Shown here: positions 42,527-52,068 of the stretch, piece by piece
Position numbering within the stretch: the stretch's first letter is position 1
Layout of the letters: each line of letters begins with the position of its first letter
From: Comamonas koreensis
GTDB lineage: Bacteria; Pseudomonadota; Gammaproteobacteria; Burkholderiales; Burkholderiaceae_C
Reading direction: 5' to 3'
Length of the DNA stretch: 64,000 bases
Assembly: GCF_021026195.1 (NCBI RefSeq)
Contig: NZ_JAJNCT010000014.1
Coordinates: 62,001 to 126,000, forward strand
Notes under the pieces: generated by a model
Databases searched by the model: none
Told to the model about the DNA's origin: nothing
What the model saw: the letters and a program-made list of their open reading frames with translations, nothing else
Position numbers and translations under genes: made by a program

Positions 42527-45500
42527 AGCTGCGTATCTCCGCCTGGTCCATCCAGAACCCGATCCCCGTGGTGGTGCTGTTCATCGCCATCATGGTGGCC
42601 GGCCTGATGGCCTACCGGGTCATGCCGATCAAGCTCTACCCGGATGTGTCCTTTCCGATCGTGCAGGTCGCAGTCGCCTTGCCCAGCGCGGCAGCCACCG
42701 AGGTGGAAACCCAGGTCACCCGCGTGGTGGAAGACGGCGTGGCCAATGTGGCCCGCGTCAAGCATGTGATCTCTACCGTCACCCAGGGCATGTCCCTGAC
42801 CTTGGTGGAGTTCGAGATCGGGCTGGACCCGCAGCGGGCTGTGGACGAGGTGCGGGCCGCCATTGACCGGGTGCGTGCCAACCTGCCGGCGAGCATTGAG
42901 CCACCGATTGTGGAGCGCCTGGATTTTGATGCGCTGCCCTTGCTGACCTATGCGGTATCGGCGCCGGGCATGGACGATGTGGAGCTGAACTGGTTCATCG
43001 AAGATGTGGTGGCGCGCAAGCTGGTGGCCCAGCCAGGGGTGGGCCAGGTGACCCAGGTGGGTGGCGTGGCGCGTGATATCACGGTGACCCTGGACCCCGC
43101 CCGCTTGCAGGCATTGGGCCTGACGGCTGTGGCCGTGAACGATGCGCTGCGTGCCCACAACCTGGATGCATCGGGTGGCCGCACGCAGATTGGCGCGCAG
43201 GAGCAGCAGGTGCGTATCCTTGCTGCTGCCCCGTCGGTGCAGGAGCTGGAGCAGCTGGTGATTGCCACACGTGACGGCCGCCATCTGCGGCTGGGCGATG
43301 TGGCCACCGTGGCCAGCGGCGCCAGCGACCGGCGTGGTTTTGCGGCCTTGAATGGCGAGGCGGTAGTGGGCTTTCAGGTGATGAAGACCAAGGCCGCATC
43401 GGACGTGGATGTGGAGACGGCGGTGGCCAAGGCGGTGGCAACCCTGGCCAAGGAGCAGCCGGGTGTCTCCTTCCAGCTGGTGTCATCGGGCGCCAAGAAC
43501 ACGCGCGAGAGCTTTGATGCCACGGTGGCGACCTTGCTCGAAGGCATGCTGCTGGCGGCGGTGGTCGTCTTCATGTTCCTGCGCGACTGGCGCGCGACGG
43601 TGATTGCCGCCGTGGCCATGCCGATCTCGCTGATCCCGACGTTTGCGGTGATCCACTGGCTGGGCTATTCGCTCAATATGCTGTCCTTGCTGGCGCTGAC
43701 TCTGGTGATCGGCGTGCTGGTCGATGACGCCATCGTCGAGGTGGAGAACATCCAGAAGCGGGTGCAGGCGGGGGCATCGCCCTGGCGTGCATCGATGGAA
43801 GGGGCGGACGCGATTGGCCTGGCGGTGGTGGCCACCACCCTGGCGATTGCCGTGGTGTTTTTGCCGGTCGCCTTTATGGGCGGCTATGCCGGGCCGTATT
43901 TCCGCGAGTTCGGGGTGACGGTGGCCGTGTCGGTGATGTTCTCGCTGCTGGTGGCGCGGCTGTTGTCGCCGCTGATGTGCGCCTATTTGCTCAAGCCCTC
44001 GGCACAGCCCCATCCGCACAAGCCCTTTGTGGGCCGCTACCGCCGGCTGCTGGAATGGGCGCTGGCGCACCGCTGGCTGTCGCTGACGGCGGGGGTGCTG
44101 ATTTTTGCCGGCTCGCTGATGCTGGCCTCGCTGCTGCCGACCGGCTTTGCGCCCAAGGGCGATGGCGGCACGGTGCAGATCAGCCTGCAAGGGGCGCCGG
44201 GCGCCACCACGGAAGACATGCGCGCCTCAGCCGCCAGCCTGACCCGTTTGCTGCGCCAGCAAGGCGATGTGCAGGATGTGTTTGTCAGCGTGGGCAGCAG
44301 CCAGCGCGATGGCGACCCGCGCAAGGGCAGCGTGATTGTGCAGCTCAAATCGCCGCGCTCGATGACGACCAAGGCCTTCCAGGACCATATGCGGCCCTTG
44401 CTGCTGCAGGTGCCTGATGTGCGGCTGAGCTACAGCGAAAGCGAGGGCGGCGGCACGCAGAACCTGCAGGTGATTCTGGGCGGCCATGATGGCGAGCTGC
44501 TGCGGCGCACGGCCGCCGATGCCGAGCGACAGCTGCGCAGCCTGCCGATGCTGGCCAATGTGCACCAGGTGGCGCCCAACCCCGGCCCCGAGCTGGTGAT
44601 ACGGCTCAAGCCCGATGCGGCTGCCCGCCTGGGCGTGACCCCCGATGTGGTGGCCGAGGTGGCACGCATGGCCAGCCTGGGCGATCTGGATGCGACGGCC
44701 TCCAAGTTCAACACCGGGCGCCAGCGCCTGTCGGTGCGGGTGCGGTTGCCGCAGGATGCCTTGCGCGATCTGGACGGTATTGGCGCGCTGCGCGTACCCA
44801 CGGGGCAGGGCGGCACGGTGCCTTTGTCGGCGGTGGCGGACATGCATTTTCAGGTGGGCGAATCGCACATCGACCGCTTTGACCGCGAGCGCCGCATCAC
44901 CTTGGAGGCGGAGGTCAATGGCGTGTCGCTGGGCCAGGCCAATGCGGCCGTGGATGCGCTGCCGTTCTTGAAGAACCTGCCCGAGGGGGTATCGCGCCCG
45001 CTCTATGGAGATGCCGAGGGCATGCAGGAGCTGTTTGCGAGCTTTGGCCTGGCCATCATGGCAGGGGTGGGGCTGATCTTTGGCGTGCTGATTCTGCTGT
45101 TCCGCAGCTTTGTCAAGCCTGTGGTGATCCTGGCGGCGCTGCCGCTGTCACTGGCGGGCGCCTTTCTGGCCTTGCTGGCGACGGGTGGGGAGCTGAACCT
45201 GCCGGTGCTGATTGGCTTGCTGATGCTGATGGGCCTGGCGGCCAAGAACTCGATCCTGCTGGTGGAGCACGCGGTGGAGGCCGAGCGCATGGGCAAGAGC
45301 CAGACGGAGGCCCTGCTGGAAGCCGCGCATGAGCGGACCCGGCCGATCATCATGACGACGATCGCGATGGCCATGGGCATGCTGCCGACGGCGCTGGGCG
45401 TGAGCAGCGGTTCGGAGTTCCGCCAGCCGCTGGCCGTCGCCGTCATCGGCGGGCTGGTGTCGTCCACGGCGCTGTCACTGGTGCTGGTGCCAGTGGTCTA

Positions 45501-45603
45501 TGCGGTCATGGATGATTTCGAGAACTGGCTGCGGCCCAAGCTGGCCCGCTGGGTGACCCTGCCCAGTGCCCAGGAAAAGCGGGCGCTGGAAGCCCTGCAT
45601 TAA
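42523..45603 (+). CDS. RND efflux transporter, HAE1 family
   Basis: 1,026 residues with 12 hydrophobic segments and two large periplasmic loops. The N-terminal IPVVVLFIAIMVAGLMAYRV and the helix-4 acids LVIGVLVDDAIVEVENI are classic for proton-driven RND pumps; the C-terminal half has GLAAKNSILLVEHAVEAE and MTTIAMAMGMLPTALG. It probably exports hydrophobic drugs or solvents from membrane and periplasm. ATG 42523 overlaps the adaptor stop (ATGA). Confidence 0.95.
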   Translation: MKLRISAWSIQNPIPVVVLFIAIMVAGLMAYRVMPIKLYPDVSFPIVQVAVALPSAAATEVETQVTRVVEDGVANVARVKHVISTVTQGMSLTLVEFEIGLDPQRAVDEVRAAIDRVRANLPASIEPPIVERLDFDALPLLTYAVSAPGMDDVELNWFIEDVVARKLVAQPGVGQVTQVGGVARDITVTLDPARLQALGLTAVAVNDALRAHNLDASGGRTQIGAQEQQVRILAAAPSVQELEQLVIATRDGRHLRLGDVATVASGASDRRGFAALNGEAVVGFQVMKTKAASDVDVETAVAKAVATLAKEQPGVSFQLVSSGAKNTRESFDATVATLLEGMLLAAVVVFMFLRDWRATVIAAVAMPISLIPTFAVIHWLGYSLNMLSLLALTLVIGVLVDDAIVEVENIQKRVQAGASPWRASMEGADAIGLAVVATTLAIAVVFLPVAFMGGYAGPYFREFGVTVAVSVMFSLLVARLLSPLMCAYLLKPSAQPHPHKPFVGRYRRLLEWALAHRWLSLTAGVLIFAGSLMLASLLPTGFAPKGDGGTVQISLQGAPGATTEDMRASAASLTRLLRQQGDVQDVFVSVGSSQRDGDPRKGSVIVQLKSPRSMTTKAFQDHMRPLLLQVPDVRLSYSESEGGGTQNLQVILGGHDGELLRRTAADAERQLRSLPMLANVHQVAPNPGPELVIRLKPDAAARLGVTPDVVAEVARMASLGDLDATASKFNTGRQRLSVRVRLPQDALRDLDGIGALRVPTGQGGTVPLSAVADMHFQVGESHIDRFDRERRITLEAEVNGVSLGQANAAVDALPFLKNLPEGVSRPLYGDAEGMQELFASFGLAIMAGVGLIFGVLILLFRSFVKPVVILAALPLSLAGAFLALLATGGELNLPVLIGLLMLMGLAAKNSILLVEHAVEAERMGKSQTEALLEAAHERTRPIIMTTIAMAMGMLPTALGVSSGSEFRQPLAVAVIGGLVSSTALSLVLVPVVYAVMDDFENWLRPKLARWVTLPSAQEKRALEALH

Positions 45604-45663
45604 GCGCGGCTGGCAAGCCGCTCCCGGCCGGCCCTGATGCAGGGGCTGCGCCGGACAACAAAA

Positions 45664-45688
45664 AGCCCGCTTATCGGTATAGCGGGCT
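45664..45688 (-). terminator. Intrinsic terminator for the small minus-strand gene
   Basis: AGCCCGCT and AGCGGGCT around a nine-base loop; on the minus strand the hairpin is followed by TTTTT. It ends the gene at 45694-45888 and may also stop the RND transcript. Confidence 0.75.
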
Positions 45689-45693
45689 GTGTT

Positions 45694-45888
45694 TCACAAG
45701 CTGGAGTCCTTCCAATTGGGGACTGTGATGGGGCTGGTGAGTTGGTCAATCTTGGCATCGATCAGCATCATCTTGGCGTGCTCGGGCGTACCTTCCTGTG
45801 GGTTCTGCATCAATAGACTGGCACCTTCGGCTTTGAGCTGTTCGAGGTAATCGTCTTTGGCAGCATCCTCCTGCTTTCGTTGCAACAC
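45694..45888 (-). CDS. 64-residue protein, paralogue of the one at 19793-19987
   Basis: 64 residues from GTG 45888, which has AGGAAGG six bases upstream. With this start the protein has exactly the length of its paralogue at 19793-19987 and aligns without gaps; shared blocks include KAEGASLL versus KAQGAQLL and LIDAKIDQLTSPIT versus LIDAKIEQLTRPIT. The longer frame from 45933 lacks this support. Family unknown; cytoplasmic and acidic. Confidence 0.75.
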   Translation of the reverse strand: MLQRKQEDAAKDDYLEQLKAEGASLLMQNPQEGTPEHAKMMLIDAKIDQLTSPITVPNWKDSSL

Positions 45889-46039
45889 GGCATACCTTCC
45901 TGTCGGGGCCACATGGACGAGCCCCAACATCAACAGCTTAGTACGAAAGCAAGATTTATCCTATAGATGCATTTCAATATTCGATGATGTTACGGAATGG
46001 AACATAGGGTGGCTTGGCGCTTTATCGTGCCAGATTGAC

Positions 46040-46300
46040 CTAGTTGGCCGGGTGTTTGCTGCCCTTTGGGCGGCCATCGGTGGCCCGCGCATCAGTATCG
46101 ACGAGTCCGCGCTTCAAATCAGCATGGGCTTGGGCGATCTCTGGAGACGGCTCTTGGCTGGTTTCGCCCACGGACTGGTCTTTTTCATGCGGCATCTTGG
46201 CCTGGGTGCCCGGGTCCTCAGGTTGCTGCTTGCGCGTGGTGTTGATGTTCGTCTCCTCGCTGGCGGGAGGGTTTGTTTGTTCAGGGTTTTGGTCTGGCAT
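46040..46300 (-). CDS. Small hydrophilic disordered protein, 86 residues
   Basis: 86 residues from ATG 46300, preceded by TGGAGGATCCG. The sequence begins MPDQNPEQTNPPASEETNIN and is rich in Glu, Gln, Pro, Asp and Lys with almost no hydrophobic residues, so it is disordered. It resembles, in composition, the small acidic protein that heads the trehalose operon. No named family recognised. Divergent from the DUF883-like gene. Confidence 0.6.
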   Translation of the reverse strand: MPDQNPEQTNPPASEETNINTTRKQQPEDPGTQAKMPHEKDQSVGETSQEPSPEIAQAHADLKRGLVDTDARATDGRPKGSKHPAN

Positions 46301-46478
46301 CGGATCCTCCAGGTTCGTGGGATTCAGAATGCATGGTCGCCCAGGCCTCCATAGATGCGTGTAGGAAAACCGGGGGCAGCGGCTGTGCGCCAATGCATGG
46401 TTTTGCATATCGGCCGCCACTACCAAGACCCTTGCACGCCGATGCGGGCCGCTTTCCTACATGGCACTGGTTTGTCTT

Positions 46479-46486
46479 TCTATAAG
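46479..46486 (+). promoter_or_regulatory. Candidate -10 element, possibly RpoS type
   Basis: TCTATAAG at 46479-46486, about 50 bases before the DUF883-like gene, resembles the RpoS-preferred TCTATACT element. No convincing -35 was seen, which is common for RpoS promoters. Confidence 0.3.
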
Positions 46487-46535
46487 GTAATAGCCAGAGC
46501 ACATTTTGGGCTTCCCGTACAAGAAAGGAACACAC

Positions 46536-46838
46536 ATGTTTTTCAAGAAGCGACAAGTCAGCCTCTCCGACGTGAAGGGCGATGTCGACCAGCTGGTGGG
46601 CGATGTGCGCGCACTGTTGTCCGTCAAAGAGCTCGACGCGATCCCTGAAATCAAGCGCATCCGCGAGCGCATGGACGAAGGCATGGGCATTGCCCGTGAC
46701 TCCGCTGCCCGCGCCATCGCGCAGACGAAGCATACCGCTGCATGCACCGACAAGTACGCGCATGACGAGCCTTGGCACATTGCCGGCGCTGCGCTGGCCA
46801 TTGGTGTGGTGCTGGGTTATGCGGCCTGCCGCCGCTGA
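46536..46838 (+). CDS. DUF883/ElaB/YqjD-like membrane-anchored protein
   Basis: 100 residues from ATG 46536, behind AAGGAAC. A soluble helical part (SLSDVKGDVDQLVGDVRALL) is followed by a C-terminal hydrophobic helix (WHIAGAALAIGVVLGYAA) and CRR. This is the layout of ElaB/YqjD proteins, which in E. coli are RpoS-controlled, sit in the inner membrane and bind stationary-phase ribosomes. A strong terminator follows. Confidence 0.85.
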   Translation: MFFKKRQVSLSDVKGDVDQLVGDVRALLSVKELDAIPEIKRIRERMDEGMGIARDSAARAIAQTKHTAACTDKYAHDEPWHIAGAALAIGVVLGYAACRR

Positions 46839-46887
46839 TCGTTGAATGCAGAGGGGCAGGCGACGCCGCCCCTTGATGATGGCAAAA

Positions 46888-46929
46888 AGACCTGCCCTGA
46901 CCGAATGTGGTCAGGGCAGGTCTTTTTTT
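46888..46929. terminator. Strong bidirectional intrinsic terminator
   Basis: AGACCTGCCCTGACC and GGTCAGGGCAGGTCT, 15-base arms around GAATGT, flanked by an A-run and a T-run. It separates the convergent DUF883-like and exported-protein genes. Confidence 0.95.
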
Positions 46930-46961
46930 GCGCTTCCGTCCCCGGCTTCAAGGATCGAGCA

Positions 46962-47471
46962 TCAGCGGTCGGGATGGGCGAGCGGCATCGTGTTGCGTGT
47001 CGGCGGCAGCGGGGTCAAGGGTTGGTCGTTTGAGGTGGCTGGGGGCATCTCCACTTGCTTTATCTGCGCATCCTGCTGGGCCTTGCGGTAGGCCGCTGCG
47101 GCATCCGCCTTGCAGATGCCGATGGCATCACCGCGCATCTCATTGCAGCGTTCCTTGGCCACGCGGTAGTCCGCATCGGCTCTGGCCACGCGAACTTGGT
47201 AGTTGTGGTCGGCATCGCCCAGCAGCTTCGCGTCGCGTTCCGCCCGGGCTACACGCTGGCTGCCCTTGGCATCTTCAGTGCAGATATCTCTGTCGTTGCC
47301 CTGCAAGGTCTGGCAATGGGCCATGGCGCTTGCGTATTGGGCGGCTATGCGGTCGGTTTCGGCGCGGATTTCCTCATCGCTCATCGCAGCCACCGTGGCA
47401 GCTGCGCACAGGCTTGCCAGCGCCAATGCGGCTTTGGATAAAAAAGGTGTGTTCGCTTTCGTTCTGAGCAT
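46962..47471 (-). CDS. Exported protein of unknown function
   Basis: 169 residues. An N-terminal signal peptide (LSKAALALASLCAAATVAA) is followed by a helical, charged domain with paired cysteines (HCQTLQGNDRDICTEDAKG and later RCNEMRGDAIGICKADA), suggesting two disulfide-linked repeats in the periplasm. The C-terminal 30 residues are Pro/Thr-rich. I recall similar uncharacterised proteins in Comamonadaceae, but no function. Convergent with the DUF883-like gene across a strong terminator. Confidence 0.75.
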   Translation of the reverse strand: MLRTKANTPFLSKAALALASLCAAATVAAMSDEEIRAETDRIAAQYASAMAHCQTLQGNDRDICTEDAKGSQRVARAERDAKLLGDADHNYQVRVARADADYRVAKERCNEMRGDAIGICKADAAAAYRKAQQDAQIKQVEMPPATSNDQPLTPLPPTRNTMPLAHPDR

Positions 47472-47667
47472 GTGTCCATGCTAGGGGGAAAGTGGGCGCA
47501 AGCCTGACGGCAGCCTTAGCCATCCGCCGTAGGACGAGGCGCGCCTGTAGCGCTGCGAAGGCTGCAGAGATATTCCGTGAAGTTATAGCTGCTAGGCCGC
47601 TACACCCGTGGCGCATAGCGGCATCTGTCACCAGAATGGAGGCCAATAAGACACACGGGGAGCAACC

Positions 47668-48786
47668 ATGCCAACAGCGATTCCTTGCCTGCTGATGCGG
47701 GGCGGTACCTCCAAGGGGCCGTTCTTCAACGCCGCGCATCTGCCCCAAGATGTGGCCACGCGTGACAGGGTGCTGCTGGCCGCGATGGGATCGCCGGACC
47801 GCAGACAGATCGACGGCATTGGCGGCGGTCATCCGCTGACCAGCAAGATCGGCATTGTCAGCGAGTCGACGCAAGCGGGGGTGGATCTTGAGTTTCTGTT
47901 TGCCCAGGTGCAGCCCGACGGTAACACGGTCGACACCCGTCCGAACTGCGGCAATATGCTGGCCGCTGCCGTACCCTTTGCGCTGGCCACCGGCATGCTC
48001 CAGGCCGAGGGCGAGTCTGCCACCTTCCGCGTGCTTGCCCGCAACACCGGCATGCTCGCTGACGTCACGCTGGCACTGTCCGCAGGCCAATTGGCTGATG
48101 GCGGCAGCGCGTGTATCGATGGGGTACCGGGTACTGCCGCTGCCATCGAAATCTGCTTTCTGGAAACGGCCGGATCGGTATGTAAGAGCCTGCTGCCCAC
48201 TGGCAGACCGCGTGATCGCATCGCCGTAGCTGGTGAGGGCTATGCGCCCTTCAGCATTGATATCACCTGTATCGACAACGGCATGCCGCTGGTGATTTTC
48301 AACGCGGCCGACCTGGGTGCCAGCGGCTACGAGTCTGTCGCAGAACTCGACGCCAACACCGAGCTGCGCCGACGCATAGAGGCGCTGCGCCTGCAGGCAG
48401 CGCAAGCAATGGGCCTGGGTGATGTGGCCGCCAAGAACTATCCAAAGATGACCATGGTGGCGCCGCCCCGGCAGAGCGGCGCGATCTGCACGCGCAGCTT
48501 TATCCCGCATGTATGCCACGAAAGCATTGGCGTGCTGGCCGCTGTCACCGTGGGCACGGCAGTGCATTTGCCTGGCTCGGTCTGCGACGGGCTGGCGCTG
48601 CGGCCAAAGGGTGCCGATGCCGCTACCGTGCCCATTGAGCATCCCTCGGGGCTGATGACCGTCAGATTGACCGGTCGCGCAACGCAGGTCGATGCGCCGC
48701 CACAGGTCGCTTTGCTGCGCACTGCCAGGGTTCTGATGCGCGGTGAAGTGATGGTACCCAAGGCCATCTGGGGTGGCCAAGCATGA
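47668..48786 (+). CDS. pmdU: 4-oxalomesaconate tautomerase
   Basis: 372 residues, PrpF fold: CLLMRGGTSKGPFF at the start and DTRPNCGNMLAAAV near residue 90. In the protocatechuate 4,5-cleavage pathway it converts the keto form of 4-oxalomesaconate to the enol form used by the hydratase. First gene of pmdUKEFDABC; GGGGAGC ribosome binding site. Homologues are LigU and GalD. Confidence 0.92.
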   Translation: MPTAIPCLLMRGGTSKGPFFNAAHLPQDVATRDRVLLAAMGSPDRRQIDGIGGGHPLTSKIGIVSESTQAGVDLEFLFAQVQPDGNTVDTRPNCGNMLAAAVPFALATGMLQAEGESATFRVLARNTGMLADVTLALSAGQLADGGSACIDGVPGTAAAIEICFLETAGSVCKSLLPTGRPRDRIAVAGEGYAPFSIDITCIDNGMPLVIFNAADLGASGYESVAELDANTELRRRIEALRLQAAQAMGLGDVAAKNYPKMTMVAPPRQSGAICTRSFIPHVCHESIGVLAAVTVGTAVHLPGSVCDGLALRPKGADAATVPIEHPSGLMTVRLTGRATQVDAPPQVALLRTARVLMRGEVMVPKAIWGGQA

Positions 48787-48903
48787 GCAGTCGATACGCC
48801 ATGGACCGGTTCCAGATCGCCCGATGCAGTGCAAGCGAGCGAGCCCCGGCCTTTGGTACACGGGGTGCTGTATACAGCGTGCTGCGCAGAGAGGGCCATG
48901 CCC

Positions 48904-50265
48904 ATGAATAAAGACCCCCACGCGCTGCCCCCTACCGATGTGCAGGAGCTGCTCAATGCGCGGCAATTCTCAGGCTTTCAGTGGACCATCTTTTCGCTGT
49001 GCTTTCTGGTGGTGCTTTTTGACGGTTTTGACACAGCGGCCATTGGCTTCATTGCGCCTTCGTTGATCAGTGAATGGGGTGTCAGCCGTTCGGCATTGGC
49101 ACCGGTGCTGAGCGCCGCGCTGCTGGGCTTGGCAATGGGCGCGCTGGCAGCTGGGCCGCTGGCGGACCGCTGGGGCCGAAAGGCAGTGCTGGTGGTATCC
49201 GTAGCGCTGTTTTCGTTGGCCAGCCTAGCCTCGGCATTCTCCCCGGATATCTGGACGCTAAGCCTTTTGCGCCTTGTCACCGGCATTGGTCTTGGCGCAG
49301 CGATGCCTAACGCGGTGACACTGATGAGCGAGTTCTGCCCAGACGCACGGCGGGCCACCCTGACCAATGCGATGTTTTGCGGCTTTCCTCTGGGGGCGGC
49401 CTTGGGGGGCTTTGTTGCTGCCTGGATGATTCCTGCCTGGGGATGGGGCAGTGTGCTGTTGTTGGGTGGTATTGCGCCTCTGGCTTTGTCCGTTCTTCTC
49501 GTTTTGCTGCTGCCAGAGTCCTTGCGCTATATGGTGGCCCGCAATTACCCCGCAGACCAGATACGTGCCGTGATCTCCCGCGTGACCGGCGCTTCCATCC
49601 CTGCTCAGCAAAGCTTTGTCCTTCACGAACCCCACATGCAAGCCCAAGCTGGTGGCATTGCCTTGGTGCTTTCGGCGCACTACCGCTGGGGCTCGGCGAT
49701 GCTCTGCTTGGCCTACTTCATGGGGCTGGTCATTTTCTATGCGGTGCTGAACTGGATGCCTGTCATCTTCAGAGACGCAGGGCTCGATGCCCGCACAGGT
49801 GCACTCGTGGCTGCGCTGTTTCCGCTAGGTGGCATGGGCGCCGTGCTGTCGGGCTGGTTGATGGACCGCTTCAATGCGGATCGCATTGTGGCAGTGGGAT
49901 ATGGCCTGACGGCAGTAGCCATTGGAGGCATTGGCATGGCCGCCGGGAGTTTGCTATGGCTGGTGGCAGCTGTTGCATTGGCCGGTTTGCTGATGAACAC
50001 CACGCAGTCGTCCATGCCGGCGTTGGCTGCTGGTTTCTATCCCACCAGCGCTCGCGCCACGGGCGTGGCCTGGATGCTGGGCATTGGCCGTTTCGGTGGT
50101 ATTGCTGGCTCTTTTTTGGTTGCAGAGCTCTCAGCGCGGAATTTGGGCATGGCTGGGCTGTTTGCGCTGTTGGCGATCCCGGGCGCAATTGCCATGGCAG
50201 CGCTGCTGATAAAGCAGGCTTTTTTTAGCGTGCCAACTGCACCGGTGGGCGGCGTTGCTTGCTGA
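48904..50265 (+). CDS. pmdK: Aromatic acid:H+ symporter (AAHS family MFS)
   Basis: 453 residues, 12 hydrophobic segments. The first segment carries VVLFDGFDTAAIGFIAPSL, with the DGFD motif typical of PcaK/BenK-type aromatic acid carriers; the loop LADRWGRKAVLV is the MFS motif. It imports protocatechuate or a related acid. ATG 48904 is at the best distance from GAGAGGG; ATG 48898 is also possible. Second gene of the pmd operon. Confidence 0.9.
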   Translation: MNKDPHALPPTDVQELLNARQFSGFQWTIFSLCFLVVLFDGFDTAAIGFIAPSLISEWGVSRSALAPVLSAALLGLAMGALAAGPLADRWGRKAVLVVSVALFSLASLASAFSPDIWTLSLLRLVTGIGLGAAMPNAVTLMSEFCPDARRATLTNAMFCGFPLGAALGGFVAAWMIPAWGWGSVLLLGGIAPLALSVLLVLLLPESLRYMVARNYPADQIRAVISRVTGASIPAQQSFVLHEPHMQAQAGGIALVLSAHYRWGSAMLCLAYFMGLVIFYAVLNWMPVIFRDAGLDARTGALVAALFPLGGMGAVLSGWLMDRFNADRIVAVGYGLTAVAIGGIGMAAGSLLWLVAAVALAGLLMNTTQSSMPALAAGFYPTSARATGVAWMLGIGRFGGIAGSFLVAELSARNLGMAGLFALLAIPGAIAMAALLIKQAFFSVPTAPVGGVAC

Positions 50266-50313
50266 CCGCCCCATACCGGCTCTTATCAACTTTTTCTTAT
50301 GCAGGAGCAGCGC

Positions 50314-51342
50314 ATGATCATTGATGTCCACGGGCATTACACCACCGCACCGGCGGCGCTGGGCCGCTGGCGCGACCTGCAAATGGCCGGTCTTCGGGAC
50401 CCGCGCGAGACGCCGAGTGCCGCCGATCTGCGTATCAGCGATGACGAGATTCGCGAGACGATCGAGAACAACCAGCTCAAGCTGATGCGTGAGCGCGGTC
50501 TGGATCTGACGGTGTTCAGCCCGCGAGCCAGTTTTATGGCGCACCATATCGGCGATTTTGAAACCTCAAGCGCCTGGGCGGAGGTCTGCAATGAACTCTG
50601 CTTTCGTGTCTCAGAGCTATTCCCCGACCACTTTGTGCCCGCTGCAATGCTTCCGCAGTCTCCGGGTGTGGACCCGCGCACCTGCATTACCGAGCTGGTT
50701 CGTTGCGTCGAGCAGTACGGCAATGTGGCGATCAACCTCAACCCGGACCCCTCCGGTGGGCACTGGACAGCCCCACCGCTGTCTGACCGCTCCTGGTACC
50801 CCATCTACGAAAAGATGGTGGAGTACGACATTCCCGCGATGGTGCATGTCTCCACCAGCTGCAATGCCTGCTTTCATACCACGGGTGCCCACTACCTCAA
50901 TGCCGATACGACGGCCTTCATGCAGTGCCTCACCAGTGACCTGTTCAACGATTTCCCCACGCTGCGTTTTCTGATCCCCCACGGCGGTGGTGCCGTGCCT
51001 TACCACTGGGGGCGGTTCCGGGGGCTGGCGCAGGCGCTGAACAAGCCTTTGCTGGAAGCGCACCTGCTACAGAACGTGTTTTTCGATACCTGTGTCTACC
51101 ACCAGGCGGGCATTGACCTGCTCACCCGCGTGCTGCCCACCAAGAACATACTTTTTGCCAGCGAGATGGTGGGCGCGGTGCGCGGTATCGATCCCGAGAC
51201 AGGCCACCATTTCGATGACACCAAACGCTATATCGAGGCCACGCCCCATCTCAATGAGGAAGGCCGTCGCCAGGTGTATGAAGACAACGCGCGCCGCGTG
51301 TTCCCACGCCTCGACGCCGTACTTCGCAACCAGGGGCGATAA
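50314..51342 (+). CDS. pmdE: 4-oxalomesaconate hydratase
   Basis: 342 residues, amidohydrolase superfamily (LigJ type). Metal ligands are His6 and His8 in MIIDVHGHY; further conserved parts are [14 protein letters not shown] and [13 protein letters not shown]. It adds water to 4-oxalomesaconate to give 4-carboxy-4-hydroxy-2-oxoadipate. ATG 50314 follows CAGGAGCAG. Confidence 0.93.
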   Translation: MIIDVHGHYTTAPAALGRWRDLQMAGLRDPRETPSAADLRISDDEIRETIENNQLKLMRERGLDLTVFSPRASFMAHHIGDFETSSAWAEVCNELCFRVSELFPDHFVPAAMLPQSPGVDPRTCITELVRCVEQYGNVAINLNPDPSGGHWTAPPLSDRSWYPIYEKMVEYDIPAMVHVSTSCNACFHTTGAHYLNADTTAFMQCLTSDLFNDFPTLRFLIPHGGGAVPYHWGRFRGLAQALNKPLLEAHLLQNVFFDTCVYHQAGIDLLTRVLPTKNILFASEMVGAVRGIDPETGHHFDDTKRYIEATPHLNEEGRRQVYEDNARRVFPRLDAVLRNQGR

Positions 51343-51371
51343 GGCGCCCGTCCATAGACAAGGAAATGCAT

Positions 51372-52055
51372 ATGTATGAACTCGGCGTTGTTTACCGCCA
51401 CATCCAGCGAGCCGATCGTGCCGCTGCCGACGGGCTTGCTTCCCTGGGCTCGGCCACGGTGCACGAGGCCATGGGCCGCGTCGGGTTGCTGCAGCCGGCG
51501 CTGCGCCCCATCGCCGCTGGCCAACAGGTCTCCGGGACTGCGGTGACCGTGCTGCTGCAACCGGGCGACAACTGGATGCTGCATGTAGCGGCGGAGCAGA
51601 TCCAGCCTGGCGACATCGTCGTGGCGGCGGTGACTTCGCCATGCAGCGATGGCTATTTTGGTGATCTGTTGGCGACCAGCTTCCAGGCGCGCGGCGCGCG
51701 TGCTCTGGTCATTGATGCCGGCGTACGCGATACCAAAACTTTGCAGGAAATGGGCTTTCCGGTCTGGAGCCGCACCGTGTCCTCCAGGGGAACGATCAAG
51801 GCCACGCTGGGTTCCGTCAACATTCCCGTTGTCTGTGCCGGTATGTGGGTGACGCCGGGGGATGTGATGGTGGCCGATGACGATGGCGTGGTGTGCGTAC
51901 CTGCCGCCATGGCTGTCAAAACCCTGGAGACCGCGCTGGAGCGTGAGCGGCTCGAGCGCAGCAAGCGGGCGCAGCTCGCTGCCGGTGTGCTGGGTCTGGA
52001 TCTGTACCAGATGCGCGGCCCGCTGGCGGGCTCCGGCCTGCGCTACATCGACTGA
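51372..52055 (+). CDS. pmdF: 4-carboxy-4-hydroxy-2-oxoadipate aldolase
   Basis: 227 residues, RraA-like class II aldolase. Conserved segments are the core [20 protein letters not shown] and [14 protein letters not shown] (Arg and Asp binding pyruvate and metal). It splits carboxy-hydroxy-oxoadipate into pyruvate and oxaloacetate. ATG 51372 (MYELGVV) is better placed after AAGGA than ATG 51366. Confidence 0.93.
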   Translation: MYELGVVYRHIQRADRAAADGLASLGSATVHEAMGRVGLLQPALRPIAAGQQVSGTAVTVLLQPGDNWMLHVAAEQIQPGDIVVAAVTSPCSDGYFGDLLATSFQARGARALVIDAGVRDTKTLQEMGFPVWSRTVSSRGTIKATLGSVNIPVVCAGMWVTPGDVMVADDDGVVCVPAAMAVKTLETALERERLERSKRAQLAAGVLGLDLYQMRGPLAGSGLRYID

Positions 52056-52068
52056 GAAGGGCGGCACC

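Noticed and set aside
47472..47667. LysR binding site upstream of pmdU
   Set aside because: No dyad with T-N11-A spacing stands out and no regulator gene is adjacent.
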